The notes: generated by a model not told the origin, from the sequence alone. A stretch of 64,000 nucleotides of DNA from Methylophaga sp. (GCF_030651745.1 NZ_JAUSCC010000115.1:1-64000); one strand, 5' to 3'; numbered from the stretch's first letter, positions 53,324-63,115 are shown. Numbers and translations are program-made.

Positions 53324-54268
53324 TTACTCTGCTTTTAAATAGGCTCGCGAATATTCGCTTGGCGGTTGGCCACAGTAACGGGTAAATGCGGTACTGAATG
53401 CACTTGCTGATCCATAGCCAACCTGTTCAGCGACTTTTGCGATGCCGAGGTCTGGTTGGCGCAGTAAACCTTGTGCTATAGCCATTCGCCAGGCTAATAA
53501 ATATTGCATTGGTGACATACCCAGAGCCTGTGTAAAACGCTGAAAAAATGCTGAACGCGACAACATGGACTGTTTTGCCATTTCGGCCACAGTCCACGCC
53601 CGCGAAGGATCGTTATGCAGGTTACGTATGGCTAGGGCAAGTCTAGGATCGGCCAAACCACGCAATAGGCCTGGTGAGGTCTTTTCTCCCGGAACGAGTC
53701 GCAAAGCTTCGATTAACAACACCTCAATCAGTCGCGTCAGGATAGAGTCTCGACCAGGCCGTTGTGCTTTGCACTCCTCGTTCACTATCTTAACCATGCT
53801 CGAAAGCCGTTCCACTTTACGAATATGAACCAATGTCGGCAGCAAGGAAACGAGTAAAGCAGCATCGGGTGAGTCAAATTCAAAATAACCTCCCAACAAA
53901 CGCACGTCGGGATCTCCATCAACATTACCGTGGCGGACTTCTTCAATCTCATCAGAACTGACCGCCGGATCTATTTGCAAGGGAGTGGCAGCTTCGAAAC
54001 CCGATATTGTGAAACCGGGAGTTGATGACATTAGCAAGAAGTCACCCTGTTCCAGCGTCAGTGTTGCTTCACCATCAACTGCCAGAAGACAGCTCCCTTC
54101 CAGTACCACACAAAAACTCGGATGCCCGAAAGATGAATAACGTACTCCCCAACGACCAGCCCCACTGATTTCCTTGGAGAACACATTGCTCGGCCGAAGC
54201 AGGGCGATAACTTCTGATAGAAGATTTTGCATAACAGGACTTTTGGTAACGAATAAAGGACTTTGCAT
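53324..54268 (-). CDS. AraC family transcriptional regulator with cupin domain
   Basis: 314 residues. The N-terminal half is a cupin ligand-binding domain (FGHPSFCVVLEGSCLLAVDG); the C-terminal half has two AraC helix-turn-helix motifs, with WTVAEMAKQSMLSRSAFFQRF and GIAKVAEQVGYGSASAFSTAFTRYCG. Start is uncertain: ATG 54268 overlaps a TATAAT on that strand, so ATG 54232 may be the true start. It reads divergently from an SDR gene (63 bases apart) and probably controls it. Confidence 0.9.
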   Translation of the reverse strand: MQSPLFVTKSPVMQNLLSEVIALLRPSNVFSKEISGAGRWGVRYSSFGHPSFCVVLEGSCLLAVDGEATLTLEQGDFLLMSSTPGFTISGFEAATPLQIDPAVSSDEIEEVRHGNVDGDPDVRLLGGYFEFDSPDAALLVSLLPTLVHIRKVERLSSMVKIVNEECKAQRPGRDSILTRLIEVLLIEALRLVPGEKTSPGLLRGLADPRLALAIRNLHNDPSRAWTVAEMAKQSMLSRSAFFQRFTQALGMSPMQYLLAWRMAIAQGLLRQPDLGIAKVAEQVGYGSASAFSTAFTRYCGQPPSEYSRAYLKAE

Positions 54269-54330
54269 TATAGCCAGTATTAATGCGTTTAAATATTATG
54301 ACCTCCATCACCACTCACTAAGGGATTCAT

Positions 54331-55086
54331 ATGAAAACTGTACTTATCACCGGTTGCTCATCAGGTTATGGACTGGAAACAGCTCGATACTTTCTCTCTC
54401 AAGGCTGGCAAGTCATCGCCACCATGCGTAATCCGCGTGAAGATATTTTGCCAATATCGCCACATCTGCGAGTACTGCCATTAGATGTGACCAAGCCTGA
54501 AAGCATCGTCGCCTTACTGGAACAAAGCGGCCCCATCGATGTTTTAGTCAACAATGCAGGCATTGGTTTGTTCGGCGCTTTTGAAGCTACGCCGATGGAT
54601 ACCATTCGAGAAATATTTGAAACCAACACTTTCGGCATGATGGCAATGACGCAAGCCGTACTCCCACAGTTTCGCGAGCGTCGTGCAGGCATGATCGTCA
54701 ATGTAACCTCCAGCACAACTCTGGCACCGATGCCTTTAGTTGCGGTTTACACCGCCAGCAAAACGGCTATTCAAGGTTTTACCGCATCACTGACGCACGA
54801 ACTTGAGCCATTCAACATCGATGTAAAACTAGTCGAGCCTGGCTATGGACCCACCACCCGTTTTGCCGAGAATGGTGGTGAGCGTATGGCGGGACTTATC
54901 CCTGCTGCATACACAGACTTCGCCAACTCGGTCTTTGCCAGATTTATGCAGCCGACAGCATTGACAAAAGAGTCCGATGTGGCCGAAACAATATGGCGTG
55001 CCGTAAATGACACATCGAAACAAATCAGCTTCCCGGCTGGTGCTGACGCAGTGGAGTTGGCTAAGTCCTATTCGATGGCTTTATAA
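54331..55086 (+). CDS. SDR family oxidoreductase
   Basis: 251 residues. Cofactor loop ITGCSSGYGLETA (about 6-18), NNAGIG (about 72), catalytic Ser in VNVTSSTTLAP and Tyr/Lys in VYTASKTAIQ. Members like this, divergent from an AraC regulator, often act on aldehydes or ketones. It is the natural target of the AraC regulator. The usual catalytic residues are complete. 55087-55326 holds a hairpin (GTGGCTG/CAGCCAC, 55255-55281) but no gene. Confidence 0.9.
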   Translation: MKTVLITGCSSGYGLETARYFLSQGWQVIATMRNPREDILPISPHLRVLPLDVTKPESIVALLEQSGPIDVLVNNAGIGLFGAFEATPMDTIREIFETNTFGMMAMTQAVLPQFRERRAGMIVNVTSSTTLAPMPLVAVYTASKTAIQGFTASLTHELEPFNIDVKLVEPGYGPTTRFAENGGERMAGLIPAAYTDFANSVFARFMQPTALTKESDVAETIWRAVNDTSKQISFPAGADAVELAKSYSMAL

Positions 55087-55326
55087 AATTGCCATTTCAA
55101 TAAGGAGTTTTGAATACGTTGTTTGGCTGGGCTCATAGATCACTGACAGGTTGTGCATTTTTTTAGTTGCTGTCGAAATCATGGTTGCTAATTCGACAAG
55201 CTATTAGGAAGCCTGCTTTGGCTAAAGAAGCAGAATCGCAAGGCTTTTACTACCGTGGCTGTTCCTCAAAGGATCAGCCACAGTAAAACTCAATTATGAC
55301 AACCCCGTAGCCAAGGAGCGAAACCC

Positions 55327-56109
55327 ATGACCATCAAACATCCTTCGATAGTCTCTCCAAAAGAATGGCAAGCCGCACATGCTTCCCACCTCATTCTTGA
55401 AAAGGCTCTGACCCGCCAACGCGACGCCTTACGTGTGGCACGTCAGGCACTGCCATGGGTAAAGATCGATAAGCCCTATATATTTCACAGTACAGACGGC
55501 GAGCAAAACCTGGACGATCTGTTTCAAGGCCGCAGTCAACTGATTATCAAGCACTTCATGTTCGGTCCCGGCTGGCAGGAAGGCTGTGTGGGATGTTCAT
55601 TCGAGATGGACCATATCCAGGCAACGCTGCAACATCTGGAACAACATGATGTAAAGTTTGTCGCCGTTTCACGCGCTCCGCTCGGGGAAATCCTGCCTTT
55701 CAAAGATCGTATGGGCTGGCATTTTGACTGGGTCTCATCGTATGACAGCGACTTCAATTATGACTTCCACGTGTCTTTTACCGAAGAGCAGATGAAAGCT
55801 GGCAAAGGCTACTACAACTTCAGCGAAATCGATCTTCCAGTGGAAGAACTGTCTGGCCTAAGCTGCTTCTATCGCAACAAAGCCGGTGAAATCTTCCACA
55901 CCTTTTCCGCATACGGGCGCGGGGCTGAGGAAGTATTGGGGACTTATATGCTGCTGGATATTACTGCAAAAGGGCGAAATGAAACCGGCCCAAACTTTAA
56001 TCTCACTGATTGGGTGCGACATCACGACCGCTATGAAGCAGGAGGTCATGTTGACTCAACCGGGCGTTACCGACACTCGGAAAACTGCTGCCACTCAGGT
56101 GAAGATTGA
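55327..56109 (+). CDS. DUF899 family thioredoxin-like protein
   Basis: 260 residues. IVSPKEWQAAHASHLILEK and TRQRDALRVARQALPWVKI (about 27-48) are the DUF899 opening; FMFGPGWQEGCVGCSFEMDHI carries a CVGC pair in the thioredoxin active-site place; FSAYGRGAEEVLGTYMLLD and a His-rich, Cys-rich end (ENCCHSGED) follow. The family is cytosolic, function unknown. AAGGAGCG precedes the ATG. May share the message of the upstream SDR, though 240 bases separate them. Confidence 0.88.
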   Translation: MTIKHPSIVSPKEWQAAHASHLILEKALTRQRDALRVARQALPWVKIDKPYIFHSTDGEQNLDDLFQGRSQLIIKHFMFGPGWQEGCVGCSFEMDHIQATLQHLEQHDVKFVAVSRAPLGEILPFKDRMGWHFDWVSSYDSDFNYDFHVSFTEEQMKAGKGYYNFSEIDLPVEELSGLSCFYRNKAGEIFHTFSAYGRGAEEVLGTYMLLDITAKGRNETGPNFNLTDWVRHHDRYEAGGHVDSTGRYRHSENCCHSGED

Positions 56110-56124
56110 AAGGGCCAGATTAAT

Positions 56125-56339
56125 TTAAGCGGACAGAACCATGAATTCGTTAAAAGATACTTCATAACTCCATTTGGCTTGTAATGCCTGCAACACCGGG
56201 CAATTTAAACCGATAATGCGGTATTAATTCGATACATCAGCTGGATTGCGGCATTGAGCACCTTATGCTGTTGAAAGAGCGGTCCCCCATTGGAGTGGGA
56301 TGCAACTTACCAGAACATATAGAGCTTTATAAGCGGACA
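56125..56339. repeat. Short direct repeats flanking a 200-bp gene-free stretch
   Basis: TTAAGCGGACA at 56125-56135 and TAAGCGGACA at 56330-56339, both followed by CCAT within a few bases. The sequence between holds no gene I can support. It may be a decayed mobile-element fragment or chance. Confidence 0.35.
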
Positions 56340-56354
56340 CCATAATATTGAATC

Positions 56355-59300
56355 TCACAGAATGTCATGGGGATCGGTCAATGCCAGGCAGCGTGTTTCG
56401 AATATCTCTATTGGCAAAGGCTTGCTGATAAGGAATCCCTGTATTTCGTCGCAGTTCAGCAAACTCAGCAAGCGTGACTGCTCATCCGTTTCAACCCCTT
56501 CTGCGACCACTTTCAACCTAAGTGAGTGCGCCAGACTGATAATGGTCGACACCAGCGCCAGCCCTTCCGGTCCGTTAGTCATATCTATAATAAACGAGCG
56601 ATCTATCTTCAGCGTATCCACAGGCAGCTTGGCCAAATAACTGAGCGAGGAAAAACCGGTACCAAAGTCGTCAATGGCGATGCGGAGCCCCATGTCACGA
56701 ATGGCCTGCAGACTGATGATATTGCGTCTTATATTTTCCATGACTAGGCTTTCGGTTATTTCCAGTTCCAGTCCGGCCGAGGCTCGCGCATCGACACCGA
56801 TAGCCTGTTCTATCTCGGCGATAAATCCGGGATCCCGAAGTTGCAGCGATGACACGTTCACAGCGATAGGAACAGCAGCTAAACCGTTATTGCACCATCG
56901 CAGGTAGTCTTCCACGGCTTGCTTGATAACCCAGTGCCCCACATCAAAGATCAATCCGGTTTCTTCAAGAATATGAATAAAGCGGCCCGGTGGCACCAGC
57001 CCTGTTTGCGGGTCATTCCAGCGGATCAAGGCTTCAGCACTGGTTAGCTTTCCGGTCTTCAGGTTAACTTTTGGCTGATAATGCAGCACAAATTCCCCGT
57101 TATCGACTGCCCGGCGTAGCTGGTTTTCCAGTGTCAGTTCACTGGCAACAGACTTAGTCATCTCATGGCTGTAACGCAGGTAATGTACACCTTGGGTCTT
57201 GGTCTGCTTCAGGGCTGTTTCGGCATTGTTGTACAACGTGTCGACATCGTCTCCATCATCAGGAAACAGCGCCACCCCAACCTTGGTCGAAATCCGGTAA
57301 TCGGTGCCAGCGATATGAAATGGCTGATCCAGAAAGGCTTTTATCGACTTGTCGAGTAAACGAGCCAGAGGTGCTTCCCGCCTTAAATTAGGCAAGACTA
57401 TGGCAAAATGGTCAGCACCGATCCGTGCCAGCAGATTGGCATCACCTGTTTCGTGGGTTAGCCATTCAGCGACTTGCTTCAATAGCATGTCTCCAGCCGA
57501 TCTGCCGAGACTGTCATTAAAATTTTTGAACCGTTCCAGGTTGATAAGGAATATGGCAAGCTTGTGTCCGTTGTCGGTTGCGCTACGTATGTATTGGCCA
57601 ACACGTTCATAAAACAAGGTACGGTTTGCAAGTCCGGTAAGCACATCGTAGTAGGCGAGATAGTCGGTGCGCGTTTGCTTCTGGATGCTATCGCTTGCAA
57701 AGGCAATGTCCCCGGCCAGTTCTCGCAGCAAAGTTACTTCTTCGTCATGGAATGCGCCTGCTTCGCTGGAGTACAGCGCGATCACCCCTGCTGCCTCATT
57801 GTCAATAATCAATGGCAGAACGGCCGTAGAGCGGATCCCGGCTTCGGCGTATTCGTTGTCCAGTACTATCTGGGAGTCACTCTGGGAATCATTGGAGACA
57901 ATGGCCGTCTGTTCCCTGATTGCACGAGCAATCATCGTTTCTGAAGCAGTGTCGGTTGATGCAATCAGCTGCTTGATTGCAGCCAGAAACTTTTCATCCT
58001 TGCCAGCCGAGGCTGCCAGGTTAATTAGTTGTGTTGCCGGATCAACAATGCATATTAAAGCTATGTAGAAGCCACCGGATTCCACCGCAATGTTACACGC
58101 CGCACGGTACAGTTCATTAAGGTCACGCTCTCGCACCATCAATGTATTGATACTGCTTAACATTGAATAGACACGATTCAGATACCTGATTTTGAGATTG
58201 TCCGTTTTGCTTTCAGTGATGTCCTGAATTGTTCCATACAGTCCAAGCACTTCGCCACTTTTGGCCTTTCTCGGCACGGCGTTTGCCTGCACATAAAGAC
58301 GTTCACCATTGGGCCGGACAACGACAAGCTCATAGCTCTGTGGCTCACCGGATGAGATGGCCATTGCAACCCGTTCCCGCAGAAGTATCTGGCTGGCCGC
58401 ATCGTAGTATGTAAGCGCTTCATCAAAGTCTCGCGGTGAGCCAAGGTCGGGATCACGTCCAATAATCTCGAACACCTGTGGTGACCATAAAATCGTCCCA
58501 CCAGCGATGTCCCACTCCCAGTCACCCATCTTGCCAATACGTTGCGCTTCGGTCAGGCGCTCCAGCGTTTTAACAATCTCCTGCTCACTGCGATGACGCT
58601 CGGAGATATCCTGGACAGTCCCGTACAACTTTGTGATGACGCCCTGCGCATTGTATTCAGCTTTGCCAATACAACGTATATAGCTAAGGCGGCCTTTGGC
58701 GGTCATGACTTGCAGTTCAATATCGAACGGTGTGCCGTCTGCAACACAGTCCTCAATAGCCTTGCTGATAACCTCACGCGACTGCAGAGTATGGAAGCTT
58801 AATACCCGCTCAAATTCAGGCGAAGTATCAGCGGGCACTTCGAAGATGGCGCAGACCTCATCCGACCATGTGACGTGGTAATCCGGCAGACCAATAGACC
58901 AGCCGCCCAGCTTGGCGATGCGCCCGGCAAGACGGAGCATGGCTTCGTTCTTGCCAAGTTTATCCTCTGCAATCCTGCGTTCAATTATGGCCCAGCAACG
59001 CTCTACGACATCCTGAACTATCACCACTTCCTTTGGCGTCCAGTCGCGTGGTGTCAGTTGATGCACAGCCATCATAGCGCGAAGTTTGCCCCCCTTTACC
59101 AGCGGACAGATTATGACCGCCTTTATCCCGATAGCATTGAACATCTCCTGCCCTTCACCGGATAAAAGCTCACCATCCACATTATGAATGACCAGGGTTT
59201 CCCCGAGGGTGAGCATCGCATCGGCTTTTGGACCAAACAGCGACAGTTGGTACTGCCCAACGGTGCTTTGACAGCCATCAGTGTAATCATAAAGGATGGC

Positions 59301-60044
59301 AAACTGTTCGCCGTTGCTCTCAACATCAGCGTAGGCACAGCGCGAAACCTGCAGCTGCTCACCCAACATCCGTGTCATCACCGCCATGATCTCAACTGGT
59401 TCAATCAGCAGACGCGTCGCATCAGTCAACGTATTCAGGAAGCGGAAGTAGTCTTCGTTCTCAATCAGCACCCGTTCCAATTGTTTCCGTTCGGTGATAT
59501 CCACGTGCATGACCACGCCACCACTCGAACTGTCATCGATAAGGGGGGTTACCGTCATCTGAAACCAGCGCTGTTCCGTGGTTGTATCACAGGGATATTC
59601 CATTGAAAACAACGCTGCACTACCATCCAGTACCGAACGAATACCGGCGGCGGCCTGCTGCGCGCCAGCGGTATATTCCCCCTCGGCCCGGTCACAAATC
59701 TCGAGATAATTGAGGCCGATGCCATAGCCCGGACTCTGGATCGCATTTGTATCGGAAAACACTCGCCAGGCGTCGTTAACCGAAATGATAGTTCCATGGT
59801 TATCAAGCAAGGCAATGTTGGCGGGCAAGGCATTAAGGATCGCGGTTTGTCGAAATGCTTCTATCAGCCTTAAGGGGGCCAGGCCATGTCGCAACAGACA
59901 CATCTGTCCATCGGGTCCCTCTACCACGTCTCCCTGACCACCAGTCAGTTCTTGCAAACGCCAGCCTGTTTCGATAAATATCTGGATTAGATGGGTGATT
60001 TCTCCGGCAGTATCTGCGCCTGTGGGTAACCCTTTCGATTTCAC
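56355..60044 (-). CDS. Large PAS/GAF sensor with degenerate GGDEF and intact EAL
   Basis: 1229 residues starting at GTG 60044 after GAGG. By eye: a PAS near 75-190, a GAF near 205-365, two PAS domains near 385-510 and 515-645, a second GAF near 660-800, GGDEF near 815-970, and EAL near 990-1225. The GGDEF active loop reads RIGADHF, so cyclase activity should be lost. The EAL domain is intact: SAEALIRW, ELEITESLVMEN, and IDDFGTGFSSLSYLAKLPVD. It should break down c-di-GMP. No membrane helix, so cytosolic. The neighbour is a truncated response regulator. Confidence 0.9.
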   Translation of the reverse strand: MKSKGLPTGADTAGEITHLIQIFIETGWRLQELTGGQGDVVEGPDGQMCLLRHGLAPLRLIEAFRQTAILNALPANIALLDNHGTIISVNDAWRVFSDTNAIQSPGYGIGLNYLEICDRAEGEYTAGAQQAAAGIRSVLDGSAALFSMEYPCDTTTEQRWFQMTVTPLIDDSSSGGVVMHVDITERKQLERVLIENEDYFRFLNTLTDATRLLIEPVEIMAVMTRMLGEQLQVSRCAYADVESNGEQFAILYDYTDGCQSTVGQYQLSLFGPKADAMLTLGETLVIHNVDGELLSGEGQEMFNAIGIKAVIICPLVKGGKLRAMMAVHQLTPRDWTPKEVVIVQDVVERCWAIIERRIAEDKLGKNEAMLRLAGRIAKLGGWSIGLPDYHVTWSDEVCAIFEVPADTSPEFERVLSFHTLQSREVISKAIEDCVADGTPFDIELQVMTAKGRLSYIRCIGKAEYNAQGVITKLYGTVQDISERHRSEQEIVKTLERLTEAQRIGKMGDWEWDIAGGTILWSPQVFEIIGRDPDLGSPRDFDEALTYYDAASQILLRERVAMAISSGEPQSYELVVVRPNGERLYVQANAVPRKAKSGEVLGLYGTIQDITESKTDNLKIRYLNRVYSMLSSINTLMVRERDLNELYRAACNIAVESGGFYIALICIVDPATQLINLAASAGKDEKFLAAIKQLIASTDTASETMIARAIREQTAIVSNDSQSDSQIVLDNEYAEAGIRSTAVLPLIIDNEAAGVIALYSSEAGAFHDEEVTLLRELAGDIAFASDSIQKQTRTDYLAYYDVLTGLANRTLFYERVGQYIRSATDNGHKLAIFLINLERFKNFNDSLGRSAGDMLLKQVAEWLTHETGDANLLARIGADHFAIVLPNLRREAPLARLLDKSIKAFLDQPFHIAGTDYRISTKVGVALFPDDGDDVDTLYNNAETALKQTKTQGVHYLRYSHEMTKSVASELTLENQLRRAVDNGEFVLHYQPKVNLKTGKLTSAEALIRWNDPQTGLVPPGRFIHILEETGLIFDVGHWVIKQAVEDYLRWCNNGLAAVPIAVNVSSLQLRDPGFIAEIEQAIGVDARASAGLELEITESLVMENIRRNIISLQAIRDMGLRIAIDDFGTGFSSLSYLAKLPVDTLKIDRSFIIDMTNGPEGLALVSTIISLAHSLRLKVVAEGVETDEQSRLLSLLNCDEIQGFLISKPLPIEIFETRCLALTDPHDIL

Positions 60045-60185
60045 ATAAACAACCTCAATTTCCGCACCGGACGGGTTGAGTATGTCAACGTTTCTGCAGA
60101 TGGAGCGGGCAACTTGCTGCCTACATGCAGAGTTTTGGCACTTCCGATCGGGGCATTGGTGCTTTTACTGGCCGGTCGTAAAGAT

Positions 60186-60650
60186 TTAGTTGAACGCATA
60201 AGCGTGTCTGTTTCCACACCAGATTAGGCTTTCTCCTGGCCGTAGTATGATGTCACTACAGCCAGGATCCAGCGGACGAATCTCGGTCGAAGGTCGACGC
60301 AGCAGTGCTCGTACCCGTGCCACCATCTCTTCCATCGCAAAAGGTTTGGCTAGATAATCGTCAGCTCCAGCATCCAGCCCCTCGACCCGATCATTCAGTG
60401 CATTACGCGCGGTAAGCACCAGACAGGGAATGGCATTGTTTGCTGCCCGCAAATGCCGTAACAGTGACAAGCCATCGCCGTCTGGCACACCCCTATCAAT
60501 CACCAGTGCCTGGTAAGATATTTGCTGAAGTGCGGCCAGCGCATGATCCATGCGACTAAACACATCCACAACAATACCTGCAGGTACCAGGCCCTGGCAT
60601 ATCAATCGAGCTAACCGCTCATGATCTTCAAGTAACAGTATGCGGCTCAT
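60186..60650 (-). CDS. OmpR-type response regulator, truncated
   Basis: 154 residues. The receiver is complete: acidic pair LLLEDH (8-9), phosphoacceptor in VIDRGVPDGDG, Thr in VLTARN, Lys in DDYLAKPF. OmpR/PhoB members are about 220 residues with a winged helix; here the chain ends shortly after SDIILRPGESLIWCGN, the first strands of that domain. DNA binding should be lost. It overlaps the stop of the MipA/OmpV gene by ATGA. A histidine kinase, normally next in such loci, is missing; the huge EAL protein follows instead. Confidence 0.85.
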   Translation of the reverse strand: MSRILLLEDHERLARLICQGLVPAGIVVDVFSRMDHALAALQQISYQALVIDRGVPDGDGLSLLRHLRAANNAIPCLVLTARNALNDRVEGLDAGADDYLAKPFAMEEMVARVRALLRRPSTEIRPLDPGCSDIILRPGESLIWCGNRHAYAFN

Positions 60651-61465
60651 TTAAATCGGTAAATATAGCCAAGAAACACACGGCTTTGAGTCGAACTATC
60701 AACTAAAGGACTATCTTTTATTTCTGAGCCCAAACTGGTCACACTCAGATCCAGAAACATAAAATGCTTTTCGTTGAACATGTAGCCTCCACGTATCCCT
60801 GTCTCAATATTGACAGTGGAATCACCCTTATAAAAACTCCGATCAGCATTCACTTCTTCTTGGCGAACCCCGTAATAATAATCAACATAATCTTTATTAG
60901 ACCAGCTGGCTACCACACGTGGGGTAAGCGTAAAGCGTTCTTTGAAATGCCAGGTTCTTTCTAAACCTAGATTAAAGCTGCTTCCATCACTGTCTCCAGA
61001 AACTTCTGTGACCAACTCTGCAGTGATGTCCACCAATGGGTTTTTCCACTCGGCTTTTGCCCCCATCCAGAAACCACCATCACGATCATCCATACCTTCC
61101 AGAATATCGGCATCATTATCTTCGTAACCAAAAAACTCGTATTTGCTCACAACACTGAATTCAAATTTATTTGAATCATTAATTTCCAAACCAGGTAATT
61201 TAAATTCCAGCTGTGGTCCAAATAACCGAATATATTTATTTTCATATGTCACTATCGGCAGCAGTTTAGTGTCACGATCAATATCAGTATAGGCATCTTG
61301 TTTGCTGAGGATTCCCAACCCTAACCCCCACGATGAAGATGATGAATTAGTTTCTGTTCGAGACTCTGCCGCAATTGCAGACAACGGGGAAGCCAGGCTA
61401 AAAATCATTAGCATAGCTGCTGCCACACCACGTATGGCGGCTATGCCGGTGAATACTGTTTGCAT
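60647..61465 (-). CDS. MipA/OmpV family outer membrane protein
   Basis: 272 residues. Signal peptide: basic start, then AAAMLMIFSLASPLSAIAAES (cut near residue 34). The mature part has the amphipathic beta-strands and closing aromatic residue (YIYRFK) of MipA/OmpV barrels; WGLGLGILSKQDAYTDIDRD and RLFGPQLEFKLP fit the family. OmpV-like proteins act as porins or scaffold proteins for murein enzymes. AAAGGA precedes the ATG. Translationally coupled to the response regulator. It reads divergently from the efflux gene cluster. Confidence 0.87.
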   Translation of the reverse strand: MQTVFTGIAAIRGVAAAMLMIFSLASPLSAIAAESRTETNSSSSSWGLGLGILSKQDAYTDIDRDTKLLPIVTYENKYIRLFGPQLEFKLPGLEINDSNKFEFSVVSKYEFFGYEDNDADILEGMDDRDGGFWMGAKAEWKNPLVDITAELVTEVSGDSDGSSFNLGLERTWHFKERFTLTPRVVASWSNKDYVDYYYGVRQEEVNADRSFYKGDSTVNIETGIRGGYMFNEKHFMFLDLSVTSLGSEIKDSPLVDSSTQSRVFLGYIYRFK

Positions 61466-61513
61466 TGATAAATTCCTTTCAGGTTAGGTAAGAGCTTCCA
61501 TCATCCCTACCCT

Positions 61514-61566
61514 GACTTACATAGAACTTACCAAAACATTTTTTGCTGACATACGTCAGTAAGTCC
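61514..61566. promoter_or_regulatory. Repeats in the divergent mipA/efflux promoter region
   Basis: ACTTAC occurs at 61517-61522 and 61528-61533 (11-base spacing, as OmpR-type regulators prefer) and inverted as GTAAGT at 61561-61566; CTGAC/GTCAG (61548-61552, 61557-61561) form another short dyad. Likely regulator binding sites; the regulator is unproven. Confidence 0.4.
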
Positions 61567-61624
61567 CCTGAAAGGCTATTTATCAGATAGTGCAATCCGC
61601 TTCAGACACTGATACGGGTTTTAG

Positions 61625-63115
61625 ATGTTTCCATTAGCCAGAATGCGTTTTGCTTTGCTCTATCAATTACCACTGTTAACTATCTCTTTGTTATGGCTGT
61701 CTGGTTGTACTTCAACAGGATCAGAGAAAATAACCGATGATATTGATGCTTTAATGGCACTACAGTGGCACGCGCCGCTACCCCACAATGGTCAGCTTGA
61801 AAAGCTTAAAGAATGGTGGGCTCAATTCGATGACCCGCTGCTACTAGAGCTTATCGCTGATGCCCAGCAAGTTAGTCCGACGCTGGTACAAGCCACTGCC
61901 AATATTGCTGATGCTCGTGCAGCCGTGGTGAACAGCAGAGCTTCTTTGCTTCCGTCTCTGGATGGCAGTATCAGTGCAGGTAGATCCCGAACAGACATTT
62001 CTACGTCGCCAGTCAACCTATCGTCAGCCGGATTACAGGCAAGTTGGGAGCTGGATATCTTCGGCGCCAATAGTGCTGCTGTAGATGCCACCGAGGCAAA
62101 ATTAGCCTCCAGTCAAGCCTATTGGCATGACGCCCGTATTTTAGTGGCCGCTGAAGTCGCAACAACTTATATCGAACTGCGGGCGTGTGAGGCCCAGGTC
62201 CAGCAATATCAACTTGACGCAACTTCCCGGTTAAATACATCACGACTTACCCAACTATCTGCAAAGGCAGGTTTTCGACCACCAGCCGCAGCCGATCTGG
62301 CAAGAGCCAGTGCTGCCCAGGGCAAAATGGTGCTAACCCAGCAGCAAACACGGTGCGATTTGCTGATAAAAGCATTAACTGCGTTAACGGCACAAGACGA
62401 AACAGTATTAAGGCACGCCCTTTCTGTCTCAAATGCCATCCTCCCCCAAGCAGCTGAACTTAAGGTTTCTGCAGTACCGGCTGAAGTTATTACGCAACGT
62501 CCTGATATCTATGCCGCTGCCCGTGATGTTTTGGCAGCAAGTGCTGTTGCAAATCAGGCTCAGGCCCAACTGTGGCCACGCATCACCTTGTCGGGAAATA
62601 TCAGCGCCAACAATATGCAAAGTAGTGGTGTTACCACCGATGGTTCCACCTGGAGTATTGGTCCTGTCGCCATCACTTTACCGCTATTTGATGGTGGTTC
62701 ACGCCGCGCTAATGTTGAAGCAGCCCGGATACGCTACGACATGTCGGTCACTATCTACGCTGCTCGTCTGCGCGAAGCCATTCAGGAAGTTGAAAACGCT
62801 TTGGTAACGTTGCAAAGCACTGCTACACGCAGCACGGATGCAGATATCGCCGAAGCAGGATTTGAACGCTCATTTCAGGCGACAGAAGCCAGCTATAAGG
62901 CTGGCATTGCTAGCCTGTTTGAACTTGAAGATGCCCGCCGCAGCATGATTAACGCCAAGACCACCTCCATCGATTTACAGCGTGAACGCATCGCCACCTG
63001 GATTGCACTTTATCGTGCAATTGGCGGCGGCTGGACTATTAATGAATTGCCCCATCAGACAACAAATTCCCTGAAAAAACCTATCAGCCGACCGCTTAAA
63101 ACGGCCGAAGCATGA
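61625..63115 (+). CDS. Outer membrane efflux lipoprotein (NodT/OprM, TolC-like)
   Basis: 496 residues. Lipobox LLWLSGCTST (about 22-31). The mature part has two OEP repeats: WWAQFDDPLLLELIADAQQ (about 60-78) and VTLQSTATRSTDADIAEAGF, with the turn SLFELEDARRSMINAKTTSIDLQRER. These trimeric channels connect RND pumps to the exterior. The following adaptor gene starts 30 bases downstream. A GGG lies about 9 bases before the ATG. The pump gene presumably lies beyond the window. Confidence 0.92.
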   Translation: MFPLARMRFALLYQLPLLTISLLWLSGCTSTGSEKITDDIDALMALQWHAPLPHNGQLEKLKEWWAQFDDPLLLELIADAQQVSPTLVQATANIADARAAVVNSRASLLPSLDGSISAGRSRTDISTSPVNLSSAGLQASWELDIFGANSAAVDATEAKLASSQAYWHDARILVAAEVATTYIELRACEAQVQQYQLDATSRLNTSRLTQLSAKAGFRPPAAADLARASAAQGKMVLTQQQTRCDLLIKALTALTAQDETVLRHALSVSNAILPQAAELKVSAVPAEVITQRPDIYAAARDVLAASAVANQAQAQLWPRITLSGNISANNMQSSGVTTDGSTWSIGPVAITLPLFDGGSRRANVEAARIRYDMSVTIYAARLREAIQEVENALVTLQSTATRSTDADIAEAGFERSFQATEASYKAGIASLFELEDARRSMINAKTTSIDLQRERIATWIALYRAIGGGWTINELPHQTTNSLKKPISRPLKTAEA

